The notes beneath the pieces are model-generated. The model was not told the DNA's origin, did no database searches, and saw only the letters and a list, made by a program, of their open reading frames with translations. Both the position numbers and the translations under genes were made by a program. Shown here piece after piece: positions 37,751-47,671 of a stretch of 64,000 bases of DNA; positions within the stretch are counted from its first letter, which is position 1, and each line of letters begins with the position of its first letter. Source of the DNA: Corynebacterium meridianum (GTDB lineage: Bacteria > Actinomycetota > Actinomycetes > Mycobacteriales > Mycobacteriaceae); assembly GCF_016342265.1 (NCBI RefSeq), contig NZ_JAEIOS010000009.1, positions 310,001-374,000 on the forward strand. Direction: 5' to 3'.

Positions 37751-38281
37751 TCAGACGGCTTCGGGCTTGGGGAGGAGCTTCTCCCAGATGATGGTGTCGC
37801 GCCACTGTCCGGCGAGCTCACCGTAGGGCATCTTCGCGAGGTGGCTCAGTGTTCCCGCCTTCTCGAAGCCCCGGGACTGGTGGAGCTTCGTCGAGCCAGT
37901 GTTCTCCGGGAAGATCCACGAGTGGATGGCCCACTTCTCCAGCTCGATGCATTTTTCGATGAGGGTATCCAGCAGAGCGCCGGCCACCCCACGCCCCTGT
38001 GCCCTCGGGTCGATGTAGATCGAGTCCTCGACGACCCCGTGGAAGACCTCGCGCTGCGAGATCGGTGCCGCGGAGACCCACCCCAGGACCGTCTCATTGT
38101 CGGACCGTTCGACAGCCACGAAAGCACATTCCATGATCTTGCGGCCGTTGAATTCCTCCCATGTCAACGCGTGCCGTTCATAGCTGGCGTGACCGGTGTC
38201 GAGCCCACGTTCGTAGATGTGCCGGACCTGGTCGTAGTCGTCCTCGGTCAGCGGTCGGATGATGAAGTCGCGTTCAGACAT
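37751..38281 (-). CDS. GNAT N-acetyltransferase, phosphinothricin-acetyltransferase-like
   Basis: The 176-residue protein starts MSERDFIIRPLTEDDYDQV. It has the hallmarks of the PAT/BAR subfamily: TWEEFNGRK, VLGWVSAAPISQREVFHG, EDSIYIDPRAQGRGVAGALLD (the acetyl-CoA loop RGVAG), NTGSTKLHQSRGFEKAGTL and the C-terminal W+DT..WEK. Members acetylate phosphinothricin, methionine sulfoximine or related amino-acid analogues. The true substrate is not shown. Confidence 0.85.
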   Translation of the reverse strand: MSERDFIIRPLTEDDYDQVRHIYERGLDTGHASYERHALTWEEFNGRKIMECAFVAVERSDNETVLGWVSAAPISQREVFHGVVEDSIYIDPRAQGRGVAGALLDTLIEKCIELEKWAIHSWIFPENTGSTKLHQSRGFEKAGTLSHLAKMPYGELAGQWRDTIIWEKLLPKPEAV

Positions 38282-38394
38282 GACCCGAAGAATATTGTGC
38301 GGGAACCCACACGGCAACCTGAGAATTCGCCGGAGTTTCTGACCGGTGTCAATTCAGCTGCTCCCGGACCGGAATCCCGGTGTACCGAAACGAA

Positions 38395-38422
38395 AGAATC
38401 CCCGGCAGCCGCCGGGGATTCT
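38395..38422 (-). terminator. Terminator after the LGFP lipoprotein gene
   Basis: A perfect 12-base stem AGAATCCCCGGC/GCCGGGGATTCT with a four-base loop; a T-rich run (TTTCGTTTC) follows on the minus strand. Confidence 0.85.
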
Positions 38423-38477
38423 CTCATCCGACACTCACTTCCCGATCAGACGAGGAACTGGGTGTCCGGGGTCCGAA

Positions 38478-39188
38478 CTAGTTCTTCTCGACCGTGGGGC
38501 CCCAGGTGCCGTCGGTCTGCGACCAGATGATGTCACCGTGCTCGAAGTTCTGGGTCCAGCCGTTGCCGTCCTGGCGCTCGACCTCGTACGCGGTGGGCAT
38601 ACCGAGCTCGGACTCGAGGCCACCCTCGGACATCCAGGTCTCGGCGATCTTGCCGTTCAGGCGCTGCGCACCGGTGTCCTTGGAGTAGGCGATGTAGTGG
38701 CCCTCGTTGAAGGCGGCGAGGTAACGGCCGTCCTTCTCCTCGAGATCGGTCAGCTTGCCGAGGTGACCGGCGGTGCCCCCCATGGACTCGTACATCTCGA
38801 CGATCGGGGTCGGGACGGCGACCTCCTTGCCTGCGGCGTCGGTGACGTCGGTCTTGTGCTCGGCGTCGTTCATCGCGTCCTTCGCGCCGTCCTTGGCGTC
38901 ATCGGCCGCATCCTTGGCCTTGTCGGCGCCGTCCTTGGTCGCGTCCTTGACGTCATCGGCCGCATCCTTGGCAGCCTCCTTGACGTCGGTCGCCGCATCC
39001 TTCGCGGCGTCCTTGGCGTCCTCTGCGCCTTCCTTGACCGCGTCACCGGCGTCGCCGGCGGCCTCAGAGACCTTGTCGGTTGCGGAGTCCAGGTCTTCCT
39101 TGGCCTCCTGCGAGCAGGCCACGGCGCTGAAAGAGATGCCCAGTGCGGCGACACCGGCGAGAATACGGGTACGGGTCTTCTTGGTCAT
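38478..39188 (-). CDS. Secreted lipoprotein with repetitive helical region and LGFP repeats
   Basis: The 236-residue protein has a lipoprotein signal peptide ending in ISFSAVACSQE (lipobox cysteine near 25). A central 80-residue Ala/Lys/Asp-rich region has repeats of the type DAAKDAA/DDVKDA, like LEA or apolipoprotein helices. The C-terminal domain has LGFP-type repeats: GKIAETWMSEGGLESELGMP and a WTQNFEHGDIIWS strand. LGFP repeats are thought to anchor proteins in the mycolic-acid cell wall. A DtxR-like box lies about 125 bases upstream, so iron control is possible. Confidence 0.8.
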   Translation of the reverse strand: MTKKTRTRILAGVAALGISFSAVACSQEAKEDLDSATDKVSEAAGDAGDAVKEGAEDAKDAAKDAATDVKEAAKDAADDVKDATKDGADKAKDAADDAKDGAKDAMNDAEHKTDVTDAAGKEVAVPTPIVEMYESMGGTAGHLGKLTDLEEKDGRYLAAFNEGHYIAYSKDTGAQRLNGKIAETWMSEGGLESELGMPTAYEVERQDGNGWTQNFEHGDIIWSQTDGTWGPTVEKN

Positions 39189-39311
39189 TGAGAATCAAAT
39201 CCTAAGCATGTAGTTGGTCAGTGCATCATCTACTATGACACCGCTGAGAGAATGATGCCAATCCTGATACATGACCGTCACCCTCCCGACACAACACTGT
39301 GATAATACCTT

Positions 39312-39330
39312 TTAGGTTCGCCTGACCTGG
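39312..39330. promoter_or_regulatory. DtxR-like iron box
   Basis: TTAGGTTCGCCTGACCTGG matches the 19-bp corynebacterial consensus TTAGGTTAGSCTAACCTAA at 15 positions, counting S as C or G. It lies upstream of the lipoprotein gene and just after the LysR-like gene, both on the minus strand. Confidence 0.5.
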
Positions 39331-39339
39331 GAACACCGT

Positions 39340-40050
39340 TCACTTGCGTCGGCGGCGGCGTGCCGCACCGGCCCCGCCGCGGCCCACGGGCTTACGCCGT
39401 GAGGCGTCCCCGGAGGCGGTCCGGCGCGCTTTCTTCGCCGCCGCCTTCTCCGACGCACTCCGCTTCGGTTGAGCGGTTCGTGAGCTGGCCTCCGTCCGCC
39501 CCCTGGCGATGCCGACGAAGTCCTGGATCATGTCACAGTCATCGACCACCCGCCACACGAGAGCGATCGTCGTCGGCCGTCCGTCGCGGTACCCGCGGTT
39601 CTCGGTACGGCGGGAACCGAGTCGCCTCAGCAGCGGACGCGGGGCAAGGACGGCACCCACACCCGTCGCGACGATGTCCACAGCCTCCCCCACCGCCCGG
39701 ATGTCGACGGAGCCGTCGACATCCGGGCGGTAGAAGACCGTCTGGTCCGAGATGTCGTCCACGCCGAGCGTGTCGGCGAGAGTGAGTTCACTGTCCTTGG
39801 GGACCGCGATCCCGGGCTCCTCCTCGTAGAGGCGCACGAGGTGGTACGTGTCGTCGATCCGGGGATCCGGGAGCCGGACGAGGGCCAGGTCCACCCGACC
39901 GTCGATGAGCTCCGCCATCGGATCGACACTTTCCCCGGCCACCGGTTCCCCGTGACCGGTCCGTTCCCCGAACCTGTCGAACCACTTCCCCGGCGCCGTA
40001 CCCGTGACGAAACCGATGGACAGGGCGGGCTCGGAGCTACGGGGTTTCAT
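39340..40050 (-). CDS. LysR-type substrate-binding domain protein lacking HTH
   Basis: The 236-residue protein from the ATG at 40050 begins KPRSSEPALSIGFVTGTAPG, then AELIDGRVDLALVRLPD, which match the effector-binding domain of LysR regulators. There is no N-terminal HTH; the start is intergenic and divergent from the next gene. The C-terminal 50 residues are very basic (Lys/Arg/Ala-rich) and could bind nucleic acid. Similar HTH-less proteins paired with DUF5997 genes are conserved in corynebacteria. The function is unknown. Confidence 0.7.
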   Translation of the reverse strand: MKPRSSEPALSIGFVTGTAPGKWFDRFGERTGHGEPVAGESVDPMAELIDGRVDLALVRLPDPRIDDTYHLVRLYEEEPGIAVPKDSELTLADTLGVDDISDQTVFYRPDVDGSVDIRAVGEAVDIVATGVGAVLAPRPLLRRLGSRRTENRGYRDGRPTTIALVWRVVDDCDMIQDFVGIARGRTEASSRTAQPKRSASEKAAAKKARRTASGDASRRKPVGRGGAGAARRRRRK

Positions 40051-40073
40051 ACCGGGAATGTTACCGTGAAGCA

Positions 40074-40493
40074 ATGACAGAGTCTGAAGTACGTCCGCCT
40101 TCAAGTACCGCGATGAAACCGCTCACCGCCGCCAAGAAACTGGGTATCTACCTGCCCGCGGCACCGGAGGAGTTCCAGCGCAATGCGCTGACCCACGCGG
40201 AGTTCGTCGAACTGCAGCAGAATCCCCCGCAGTGGCTGACCGAGCTGCGCGCCACCGGCCCCCATCCCCGTCCCGAGGTCGCCCGGAAACTGGGGATCAC
40301 CGTCGCGGCGCTCAAGCGCAACGACATGGACCGGCCGCTGACGACCGCGGAGATCAAGGATCTTCTCGCCGATCAACCGGAATGGCTGCGGAAGGCCCGG
40401 ACCACACTCGCCGAGGAGCGGGCGGCCGCAGCCGCCCGCGAAGCCGCCGCCGGGGACTCCGCGGAAACCGGTGACACCCCGGACGAGGGATAG
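40074..40493 (+). CDS. DUF5997 protein
   Basis: The 139-residue protein contains MKPLTAAKKLGIYLPAAPEE, FQRNALTHAEFVELQQNPP and a following WLTELRATGPHPR...ARKLGI block typical of DUF5997. The central part with VARKLGITVAALKRNDMD may be HTH-like. The Ala-rich tail is variable. It is divergent from the LysR-like gene with only 23 bases between starts, so their promoters overlap. Confidence 0.75.
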   Translation: MTESEVRPPSSTAMKPLTAAKKLGIYLPAAPEEFQRNALTHAEFVELQQNPPQWLTELRATGPHPRPEVARKLGITVAALKRNDMDRPLTTAEIKDLLADQPEWLRKARTTLAEERAAAAAREAAAGDSAETGDTPDEG

Positions 40494-40678
40494 CGCCCCA
40501 TCAGCCCCCATTCCGGGGCTGAAAAGGGTGACGGAGCGATGAATACACGGGAAGCGGACGAAGAATCCCCAGCGGAGGGAACAGAATATCTGACAGTCCC
40601 CCATTAGTGACATGATTCGTTGATTAACTGCAAGGGACCGTGATCCGCGTTTCATTTCCCTGTTGGAGCGACCTTGCA

Positions 40679-42743
40679 ATGAACATCCACCGCCATTCCA
40701 GCCTCTCCGCACTCACCGTCGGCACGCTGGCTCTCAGCGGCCTGGCGGTACCCACCGCCGGCGCGGAAGAGGTGACACCAGTCACCGTCAACATCCTCGC
40801 CACCAGTGACTTCCACGGCCGCATCTCCGTCGTTCACGGCCGTGACGGTTCCCTTGTCGACCCGGGCGCCGCCGCACTGGCCTGCTTCATCGACGCCGAA
40901 CGGGACCGCAACCCCGACACGAACTTCGTCGCCGCCGGCGACCTCATCAGCGGCTCCCCCTTCGTCTCCTCGATCCTCCGCGACAAGCCGACCCTCGACG
41001 CGTTCAACGCGATGGGCCTCGATGTCTCCGCACTCGGCAACCACGAATTCGACAACGGCTTCGGGGATGTCAGCGCCCGGGTCTCGTTCGACGGCACCGG
41101 GCAGGCGAAGTTCCCCTACATCGCCGCCAACATCAGCGGTGCAGATCCCGCACCGGCCCCGAGCTACATCGTCACCACCGCGTCCGGGGTCCGGATCGCC
41201 TACGTCGGTGGAGTGACCGCGGAGGCCCCCTCCATCGTCAATCCCGACGGAGTCGTCGGCCTGCAGTTCAGCGAGCCCGTGGCCGCCATGAATGCCGAGG
41301 CCGAGAGGATCGCCGCGGCGGATGAGGCCGACGTGATCATCGGGCTCGTCCACGAGAGGGTGCACGTGAACTCCGGCTTCAGCGACGCCTTCGACGCCGT
41401 CGTCGCGGGACACACCCACAAGGAGACCCTCGAAACCGGCCCCGAGCGCGCGGGCCGCCAGCCCCTCGTCGTCTCCAGCCCGGCGAATACGGGCGCCTGC
41501 TCTCCGACATCGACATCGTCATCGATCCCACGACCGGCGAGGTCACCTCCGTCACCGCATCGAACCACACCGCCACCGACATCTGGGCGGAGTGCGGCGA
41601 AACCCCCGACGCCGAGGTGCAGTCGATCGTCACCTCCGCCGAGGAGGCGGCCGCCGAGGAGGGGCAGCGTGTCGTCGCCACCGTACCGGAGCCCTTCCTG
41701 CGCGGACGGGATTCCGCCGACGGTGACACCGGCGGCAACCGGGGCGTGGAGTCCTCACTGAACAGCCTCCTCGCCGACGTGGCACTCGACTCCATCAACG
41801 CGAAAACGGCGTTGAAGGCCGACATCGGCGTCATGAATGCCGGCGGTGTCCGGGCGGACCTCGCGGCCGGCGAGGTGACCTTCGCCGACGCGTACCAGGT
41901 CCAGCCCTTCGGGAACCCGATCGGCACCGTCGACATGACCGGAGCGCAGTTCATCGAGCTGCTGGAGCAGCAGTGGAAGCCCGGCCAGTCCCGCGCCCGT
42001 CTCGCCCTGGGTCTTTCCTCGAACGTCACCTACATCTACGATCCCGCCGGTGAACAGGGATCCCGGATCACCCGGGTCCTGGTCAACGGCACCCCGATCG
42101 ATCCCGCGGCCACCTACCGCGTCGCCGGCAACCGCTTCCTGCTCAACGAGGGCGACAGCTTCACCGCCTTCGGTACCCAGACCGGATCGAACACCTTCAC
42201 CGACACCGGTCTGATGGACGTCGATCTGTTCATCAGCTATCTCGCGGCCAACCCGAACATCGCCCCCCGTGACCAGCAGACCTCCGTCGGCGTCCACCTG
42301 GACGGAACCGCGGAGGACGGTTCCGTGGCAGCGGGCTCCGCGATCACCGTCAACCTGTCCTCGCTCTCCTACACCGGTGGGGAGCCCGTCCCGAAGAACG
42401 TCACCGTCACCCTGGGTGACGAGAAGGTGACCGTCCCGGTCGACAACACCATCGTCGCCGGCAACGACGAGACCGGCCGGGCGACCGCGACCCTGACCGC
42501 CCCGACCGGAGCCGATGCACTCATCCTCCACATCGAGACCGATTCCGGCACCGTCGCGGAACTGCCGCTCACCGTCACGGGCGGTGCCACCGGGGAACCG
42601 GAGCCCGCAACCCCCGGCAGCTCGTCGGTCCTGAGCTCGGACATCCAGAAGGCGGCCAGTCCCCTCGGTAACTTCGCGTACATCCTCGGCGGGGGCTCGC
42701 GGCCCTCATCGCGATGTTCGTCGCATGGTTGAGCATCCGGTAG
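40679..42743 (+). pseudogene. Secreted 5'-nucleotidase/UDP-sugar hydrolase with two frameshifts
   Basis: After a signal peptide (LSALTVGTLALSGLAVPTAGA) comes a metallophosphatase domain with ILATSDFHGRI, AAGDLISGSPF, LGNHEFDNGF and AGHTHKE. The C-terminal nucleotidase domain has MNAGGVRADL, YQVQPFGN and YRVAGNRFLLNEGDSF. Near 41481-41486 the frame breaks: restoring one G gives SPAEYGRLLSDIDIVIDP. A second missing base near 42690-42696 would restore the C-terminal anchor GLAALIAMFVAWLSIR. The expected role is periplasmic release of phosphate from nucleotides. Both breaks are in short G/C runs, so base-calling error is as likely as true decay. Confidence 0.8.
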
Positions 42744-42757
42744 CGGGGTAGACGGTC

Positions 42758-45434
42758 ATGACACGACGACTCTCACTCCCGGCCACCGCACTCGTCACGG
42801 TCGGTGCCTCCCTGTTCGCCGGGGCCCTCCCCGCCACCGCGACGCCCGCGGGAGACAAAATCGTCATCAGCCAGGTGTTCGGCGGTGGCGGAAACAAGGG
42901 TGCCGGTACTCACCTCCGACTTCATCGAGCTGTACAACCCGACCGATTCCCCCGTCAGTGTCGACGGGTGGACCCTGCAGTACCTCTCCGCGAAAAACAC
43001 GGCGGCGAACCCCGGACAGATCAGTGAGCTGACGGGAACGATCGCGCCGCACTCGCACCTGCTGGTCCGCGGGGCCCGGGGAGCCGGTGGCACCGTGGAC
43101 TTCACGGCGGACATCGACGCTCCACAGCTCACACTGGGTGGCAGGGCCGGTACAGTGGTCCTGGCCACCGACGCAACGCCGTTCGACGCCGCAGCCACCG
43201 GCGGATCCGCCGTGGACATTCTCGGCTACGGCGGCGCAGCGGTCTCCGAGGGGACCCCTGCGCGGTCCCTGGACAACACGCTGGCGGCCGTCCGCGGTGA
43301 CGACGGGGCGGACACCGACGACAACGCCGCCGATTTCACCGCCGCCGCCCCCTCCCCGAGATACTCGGGCGGCCCGGCCGTGGGGGCCACGGTCCCAGAC
43401 CCCGAACCGGAGCCCGAGGCACCCGCCCCCGCAGGACCCCGGGAGGTGACGATCACGGAGATCCAGGGCACGGGTGACGTCTCCCCACTCGTCGATGAGG
43501 AGGTGCGCACCACCGGAATCATCACCGCCACCTGGCCGGACGGCGGACTGGGCGGTTTCGCGCTGCAGACCGGCGGCACCGGCCGACTCCACGGCGCGGA
43601 TGCGGCGTCCACGGGTGTCTTCATCTACACCGGCCGGGGTTCCGAGCCCTCCCCCGATCTCATCGGCAGCTGCGTGGCCGTCACCGGAAAGGTGTCGGAG
43701 TTCCACGGACAGACACAGATCGCGGGGCGATTCGTTCCGGTCGATGCGGCGACCACGTCCGACTGCGCGGAACCGGTCACGCCGATCACCGACACGGTCC
43801 CCGAGGACCCCGCCCTGCGGGAGGCCCACGAGGGCATGCTGTTCCAGCCGGCGGGTGTGCACACGGTGACCGAGAACTACAACCTCAACAGGTACGGCAG
43901 TTTCGGCGTCGTCGCGGGTGAGACCCCGCTGTTCCAGGCAACTGACGTGGTAGAGCCCGGCGCGACCGCTGTCGCGTACGAACGGGACAACGCGCGTCGA
44001 CCGCTCACGATCGACGACGGCAGTTCCCGGGATTTCCTCCGCAACAGTGAGGCCCGCGACGTGCCCCTGCCGTATCTCAGCGCCGACGGGGAAACCCGCC
44101 CCCTGCGCGCCGGGGATCACGTGACCTTCTCCCGGCCGATGGTGCTGGGCTACTCCTTCGGGGCCTGGACCCTGCAGCCGACCACGCCCGTCGACGGCAC
44201 GACCCGGGCCGACGCACTGCCGGTCTCGTGGACCTCCGGCCGGGACGCCGAACGCGGTAGCCCGGATTCCGTCGGCGGCGACACGAGCCTGGCGAGCTTC
44301 AACGTCCTCAACTTCTTCACCGATCTCGGCCGCGACGAACCGGGGTGTGCTCCGGTCACGGACCGTGTCGGCACACCCGTGACCGGTGACCGGTGCACGG
44401 TCCGGGGGGGCGCCTACACACCGGAGGCGCTGGCGGACCAGCGGGCGAAGATCGTCTCGGCGATCAACACACTCGACGCCGACGTTCTCGGCCTGGAGGA
44501 GATCGAGGACAGTTCCCGGTTCGGACACGACCGTGACGCCACACTCAATCACCTGGTCGACGCGCTGAACGCGGCGGGCGGGAACTGGGCCGCGGTTCCT
44601 TCTCCGACGACTGTTCCGGATGGGCCGGGCACCGGTGACGTGATCCGCACCGCCTTCATCTACGACCCGGCGCGTGTCCGCCCGGTCGGTGAGTCCCGGA
44701 TTCTCACCGACGACGCCTTCACCGGCATCGCCCGGGAACCCCTGGCCCAGGAGTTCGCGCCGGTGGGCGGCGGCACACACGTCGTGGCGGTGGTCAACCA
44801 CTTCAAGTCGAAGGGTTCCGTCGCCCGCGGTGACGCGGACACCGGCGACGGTCAGGGCAACAACGCCAGGTTGCGCGCCGCGCAGTCCCTGGCGCTGGTG
44901 TCCTGGCTCGCGGGTCAGAAGGACTGGGGTGACCTCCCGCAGTTCATCATCGGGGACCTGAACTCCTATTCTCGCGAGGACGCGGTACGGGTCATCGAGG
45001 ACGCCGGATTTACCAACGTCGGCCGGCACTTCGACGCCGGGACGAGCTACCAGTACGGGGGCCGCCTGGGGTCCCTCGACCATGTCCTGGCCAACCAGCG
45101 GGGCATGGCCGTGACCACGGGCGCCGATGTGTGGGACATCAACGCCGACGAATCCACCGCGTTCGAGTACTCGAGGCGGAACTTCAACGCGGTAGACCTC
45201 TTCTCGGCCGACCCGTTCCGGGCCTCCGACCACGATCCGATCAAGGTCGGACTCTCCCTCGGTGGCGGCACACCCGGCGACGTGGATCCCGGACCGGGGG
45301 TTCCCGAACCCGGAACGCCGGACGGATCAACGGCAGCGGCGGTGGTGGCGGGATTCCTGGCGCTGCTCGGCCTCGGTGGCCTGATCGCGTGGCTCACCGG
45401 ACTCCCCGCACTACAGGGACTGCTCCACCGCTGA
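42758..45434 (+). pseudogene. ExeM/NucH-like secreted nuclease with one frameshift near the start
   Basis: The start at 42758 gives a signal peptide (LVTVGASLFAGALPATA) and VISQVFGGGGNKGA, then the frame breaks at about 42902-42907. The next frame resumes LTSDFIELYNPTDSPVSVDG, a lamin-tail domain. An OB-like domain (about 43440-43780) and an endonuclease/exonuclease/phosphatase domain follow (ASFNVLNFFTDLG, VLGLEEIEDSS, VAVVNHFKSKGS, FIIGDLNSYSREDAVRV, SDHDPIKVGLS), ending with a membrane helix (AAVVAGFLALLGLGGLIAWL). Together with the preceding gene it would scavenge phosphate from external DNA. Removing one base restores the full protein. Confidence 0.8.
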
Positions 45435-45453
45435 TCGCACGGTGGTTTTCACG

Positions 45454-45499
45454 GGGACGGCCCCCGCACATCCGGAAGGAATGGTGCGGGGGCCGTCCC
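45454..45499 (+). terminator. Terminator after the nuclease gene
   Basis: A 16-base perfect stem GGGACGGCCCCCGCAC/GTGCGGGGGCCGTCCC with a 14-base loop. The T-run is weak. Confidence 0.75.
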
Positions 45500-45540
45500 G
45501 CGTTCCTGCGGCGCCGGTACAGGACTGAAACTTGCCGCCC

Positions 45541-45560
45541 ATATACCCCGGGGGGTATAT
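45541..45560. promoter_or_regulatory. CsoR/CstR-type operator palindrome
   Basis: ATATACCCC-GG-GGGGTATAT is a perfect palindrome 46 bases before the CoA-disulfide reductase ATG. CstR and CsoR operators have the form TACCCC...GGGGTA. The regulator gene is two genes downstream, so autoregulation is likely. Confidence 0.75.
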
Positions 45561-45606
45561 TTCGCGGTACCCGTACATCCACCACCGACACCACCAGGAG
45601 CACACC

Positions 45607-47289
45607 ATGAGACTCGTCATCGTCGGAGGTGTCGCAGGCGGAATGAGCTGCGCCGCCCGCGCCCGCCGCCTGGACGAATCCGCCGAGATCATCGTGTTCG
45701 AACGCGGCCCCCACCCGTCCTTCGCCAACTGCGGACTCCCCTACTACGTGGGCGGGGAGATCACCGACCCGGGCGCACTGCTCGTCCAGACCCCGGAGTC
45801 ACTGCGCGCGGCACTCGACATCGACGTCCGCGTCCACCACGATGTCGTCGGCCTCGACGCCGCGACCCGCACCCTCTCCGTCGACACGCCCGACGGGAGC
45901 ATCCGGATCTCCTACGACGCACTGGTGCTCGCCCCCGGTGCGAAACCCTTCCTCCCGCCCGTTCCGGGACTCGACTCCCCCAGGGTCTCCACGCTGCGTA
46001 CCGTGGATGACGCGACGGCACTGCGGGACCGGGTGACCTCGGGCGACCGGAACGCGGTCGTCCTCGGCGCCGGTTTCATCGGGGTCGAGGCCGCCGAGGC
46101 GCTCGCGCTGGCGGGGCTCCGGGTGGACCTGGTGGAACTCGCCGACCACATCCTCCCTCCCGTGGAGCGGGAGATCGCCGGCCCGGTGACCGCGGAACTC
46201 GAACGCACCGGCGTCACCGTCCGGACGGGGGTCGCCGCGGAGCGGATCGAAACCGGGGATGACGCGGACACCGTGGTCCTCTCCGACGGCACCTGGCTGC
46301 GCGCCGACCTGATCGTCCTGTCGGTCGGCGTGCGTCCCGACACCGCCGTGTTCGGGGAAGCCGGGGTTGCCTGCGAGCGCGGGGCGATCATCGTCGACGA
46401 ACACGGACGCACCAACCTGGACGACGTGTGGGCCGTCGGTGACGCCGTCGCCGACACCGATCCCGTCACCGGGGCCCGACGCCCGGTGGCCCTCGCCGGT
46501 CCAGCGAACCGCGCGGGCAGGCTGGTCGCAGACGACATCCTCCGGTCGGGTTCATCCCGGCCGACGCCGCAGCCCCTGGGCACCGCCATCGTGCGGGTAG
46601 GCGAGGCGACCGTCGCGATGACCGGCGCCAACCGTTCGGCGCTCGAGGCGGCCGGGATACCGTACTTCACGGTGCACCTGCACCCCCTGCAGCACGCCGG
46701 CTACTTCCCGGGAGCGACGCAGGTCCATCTCCTCGCGCACGTCCACGCCGAGGACGGCACCCTCCTCGGTGCGCAGGCACACGGGGCGGACGGCGTCGAC
46801 AAGCGGATCGACGTCCTCGCCACCGCACTGCGCGCCCGCATGACCGCCGCCGACCTCATCGACCTCGATCTCGCGTACTCCCCGCCATACGGCGCGGCCA
46901 AGGACCCCGTGAACATGCTCGGCATGATCGCCGCGAACGTCACCGACGGCACGGTACGGCTCTGGTACCCGCAGGATCTGCCCGACGTGCGGCGCGACTG
47001 CCTGATCCTCGACGTCCGCGGCGCGGCCGAGGTCGATGCCGTGCGGATCCCCGGGGCGCTGAACATCGCCCACACCGAACTACGCGACCGCATCGACGAG
47101 GTCCGGGGCGCCGCGGACGGAAGGCCCGTGCGGATCCTGTGCGCCTCCGGCGTGCGCTCCTATCTCGCGTACCGACTCCTGACGCAGCACGGCTTCGACG
47201 ACACGGCCACGCTCTCGGGAGGGATGCTCACCCTCGAAGCATGGCTGGGGCACCGTGCGGACACCGTCCTCGAACACGGGCGGAACTGA
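45607..47289 (+). CDS. CoA-disulfide reductase fused to a rhodanese domain
   Basis: The 560-residue flavoprotein begins RLVIVGGVAGGMSCAARARR (FAD site). The active cysteine is in PSFANCGLPYYVGGEI near 43. A second nucleotide site VVLGAGFIGVEAAEALALAG lies near 155, and the C-terminal dimer interface contains HPLQHAGYFPGA. Residues about 465-560 are a rhodanese domain with CASGVRSYLAYRLL carrying the catalytic Cys. CoADR-rhodanese enzymes reduce CoA persulfides and disulfides. The start ATG has AGGAG six bases upstream. Operon with cstR-like and the small Cys-rich gene supports a reactive-sulfur detoxification role. Confidence 0.9.
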   Translation: MRLVIVGGVAGGMSCAARARRLDESAEIIVFERGPHPSFANCGLPYYVGGEITDPGALLVQTPESLRAALDIDVRVHHDVVGLDAATRTLSVDTPDGSIRISYDALVLAPGAKPFLPPVPGLDSPRVSTLRTVDDATALRDRVTSGDRNAVVLGAGFIGVEAAEALALAGLRVDLVELADHILPPVEREIAGPVTAELERTGVTVRTGVAAERIETGDDADTVVLSDGTWLRADLIVLSVGVRPDTAVFGEAGVACERGAIIVDEHGRTNLDDVWAVGDAVADTDPVTGARRPVALAGPANRAGRLVADDILRSGSSRPTPQPLGTAIVRVGEATVAMTGANRSALEAAGIPYFTVHLHPLQHAGYFPGATQVHLLAHVHAEDGTLLGAQAHGADGVDKRIDVLATALRARMTAADLIDLDLAYSPPYGAAKDPVNMLGMIAANVTDGTVRLWYPQDLPDVRRDCLILDVRGAAEVDAVRIPGALNIAHTELRDRIDEVRGAADGRPVRILCASGVRSYLAYRLLTQHGFDDTATLSGGMLTLEAWLGHRADTVLEHGRN

Positions 47290-47341
47290 CCCGCACGGAC
47301 GCCACGACCACCGGACACCATCACGACGAAGGGGAAACACC

Positions 47342-47614
47342 ATGACCGAATTCCAGCCCGAGGACAAGAAACGCATACTCAACCGGCTACGCCGCGCCCG
47401 CGGACAACTGAACGCAGTCATTGAGGCGGCCGAATCCGGCGCGCCCTGCCGGGACGTCGTCACCCAGCTGGCGGCCCTGAGTTCCGCACTGGACCGCGCC
47501 GGCTACGCCATCATCTCCGGGGCGATGAAGGGCTGCATCCGGGACGAGGACTCCCGGGAGGACGGCGATCTCACCCCCGAGGAGCTGGAGAAGCTGTTCC
47601 TCATGCTCGCCTGA
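47342..47614 (+). CDS. cstR: CstR-like persulfide-sensing repressor (CsoR family)
   Basis: The 90-residue all-helical protein reads DKKRILNRLRRARGQLNAVI then CRDVVTQLAALSSALDRAGY and MKGCIRDED. The two cysteines are 29 residues apart as in CsoR and CstR. The copper-binding His four residues before the second Cys is replaced by Ala (SGAMKGC). This favours a CstR-type persulfide sensor over a copper sensor. It probably binds the palindrome at 45541-45560 and represses this operon until sulfane sulfur crosslinks the cysteines. Confidence 0.8.
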   Translation: MTEFQPEDKKRILNRLRRARGQLNAVIEAAESGAPCRDVVTQLAALSSALDRAGYAIISGAMKGCIRDEDSREDGDLTPEELEKLFLMLA

Positions 47615-47671
47615 GTCGCACCGCCCGACAACCACCACCCCACGACAAACCAACCCCACACGGAGGAAACA

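Noticed and set aside
42867..45233. Long minus-strand open frame (788 codons) opposite the nuclease gene
   Set aside because: It is antisense to clear nuclease domains; long antisense frames are common in high-GC coding DNA and it has no recognisable motif.
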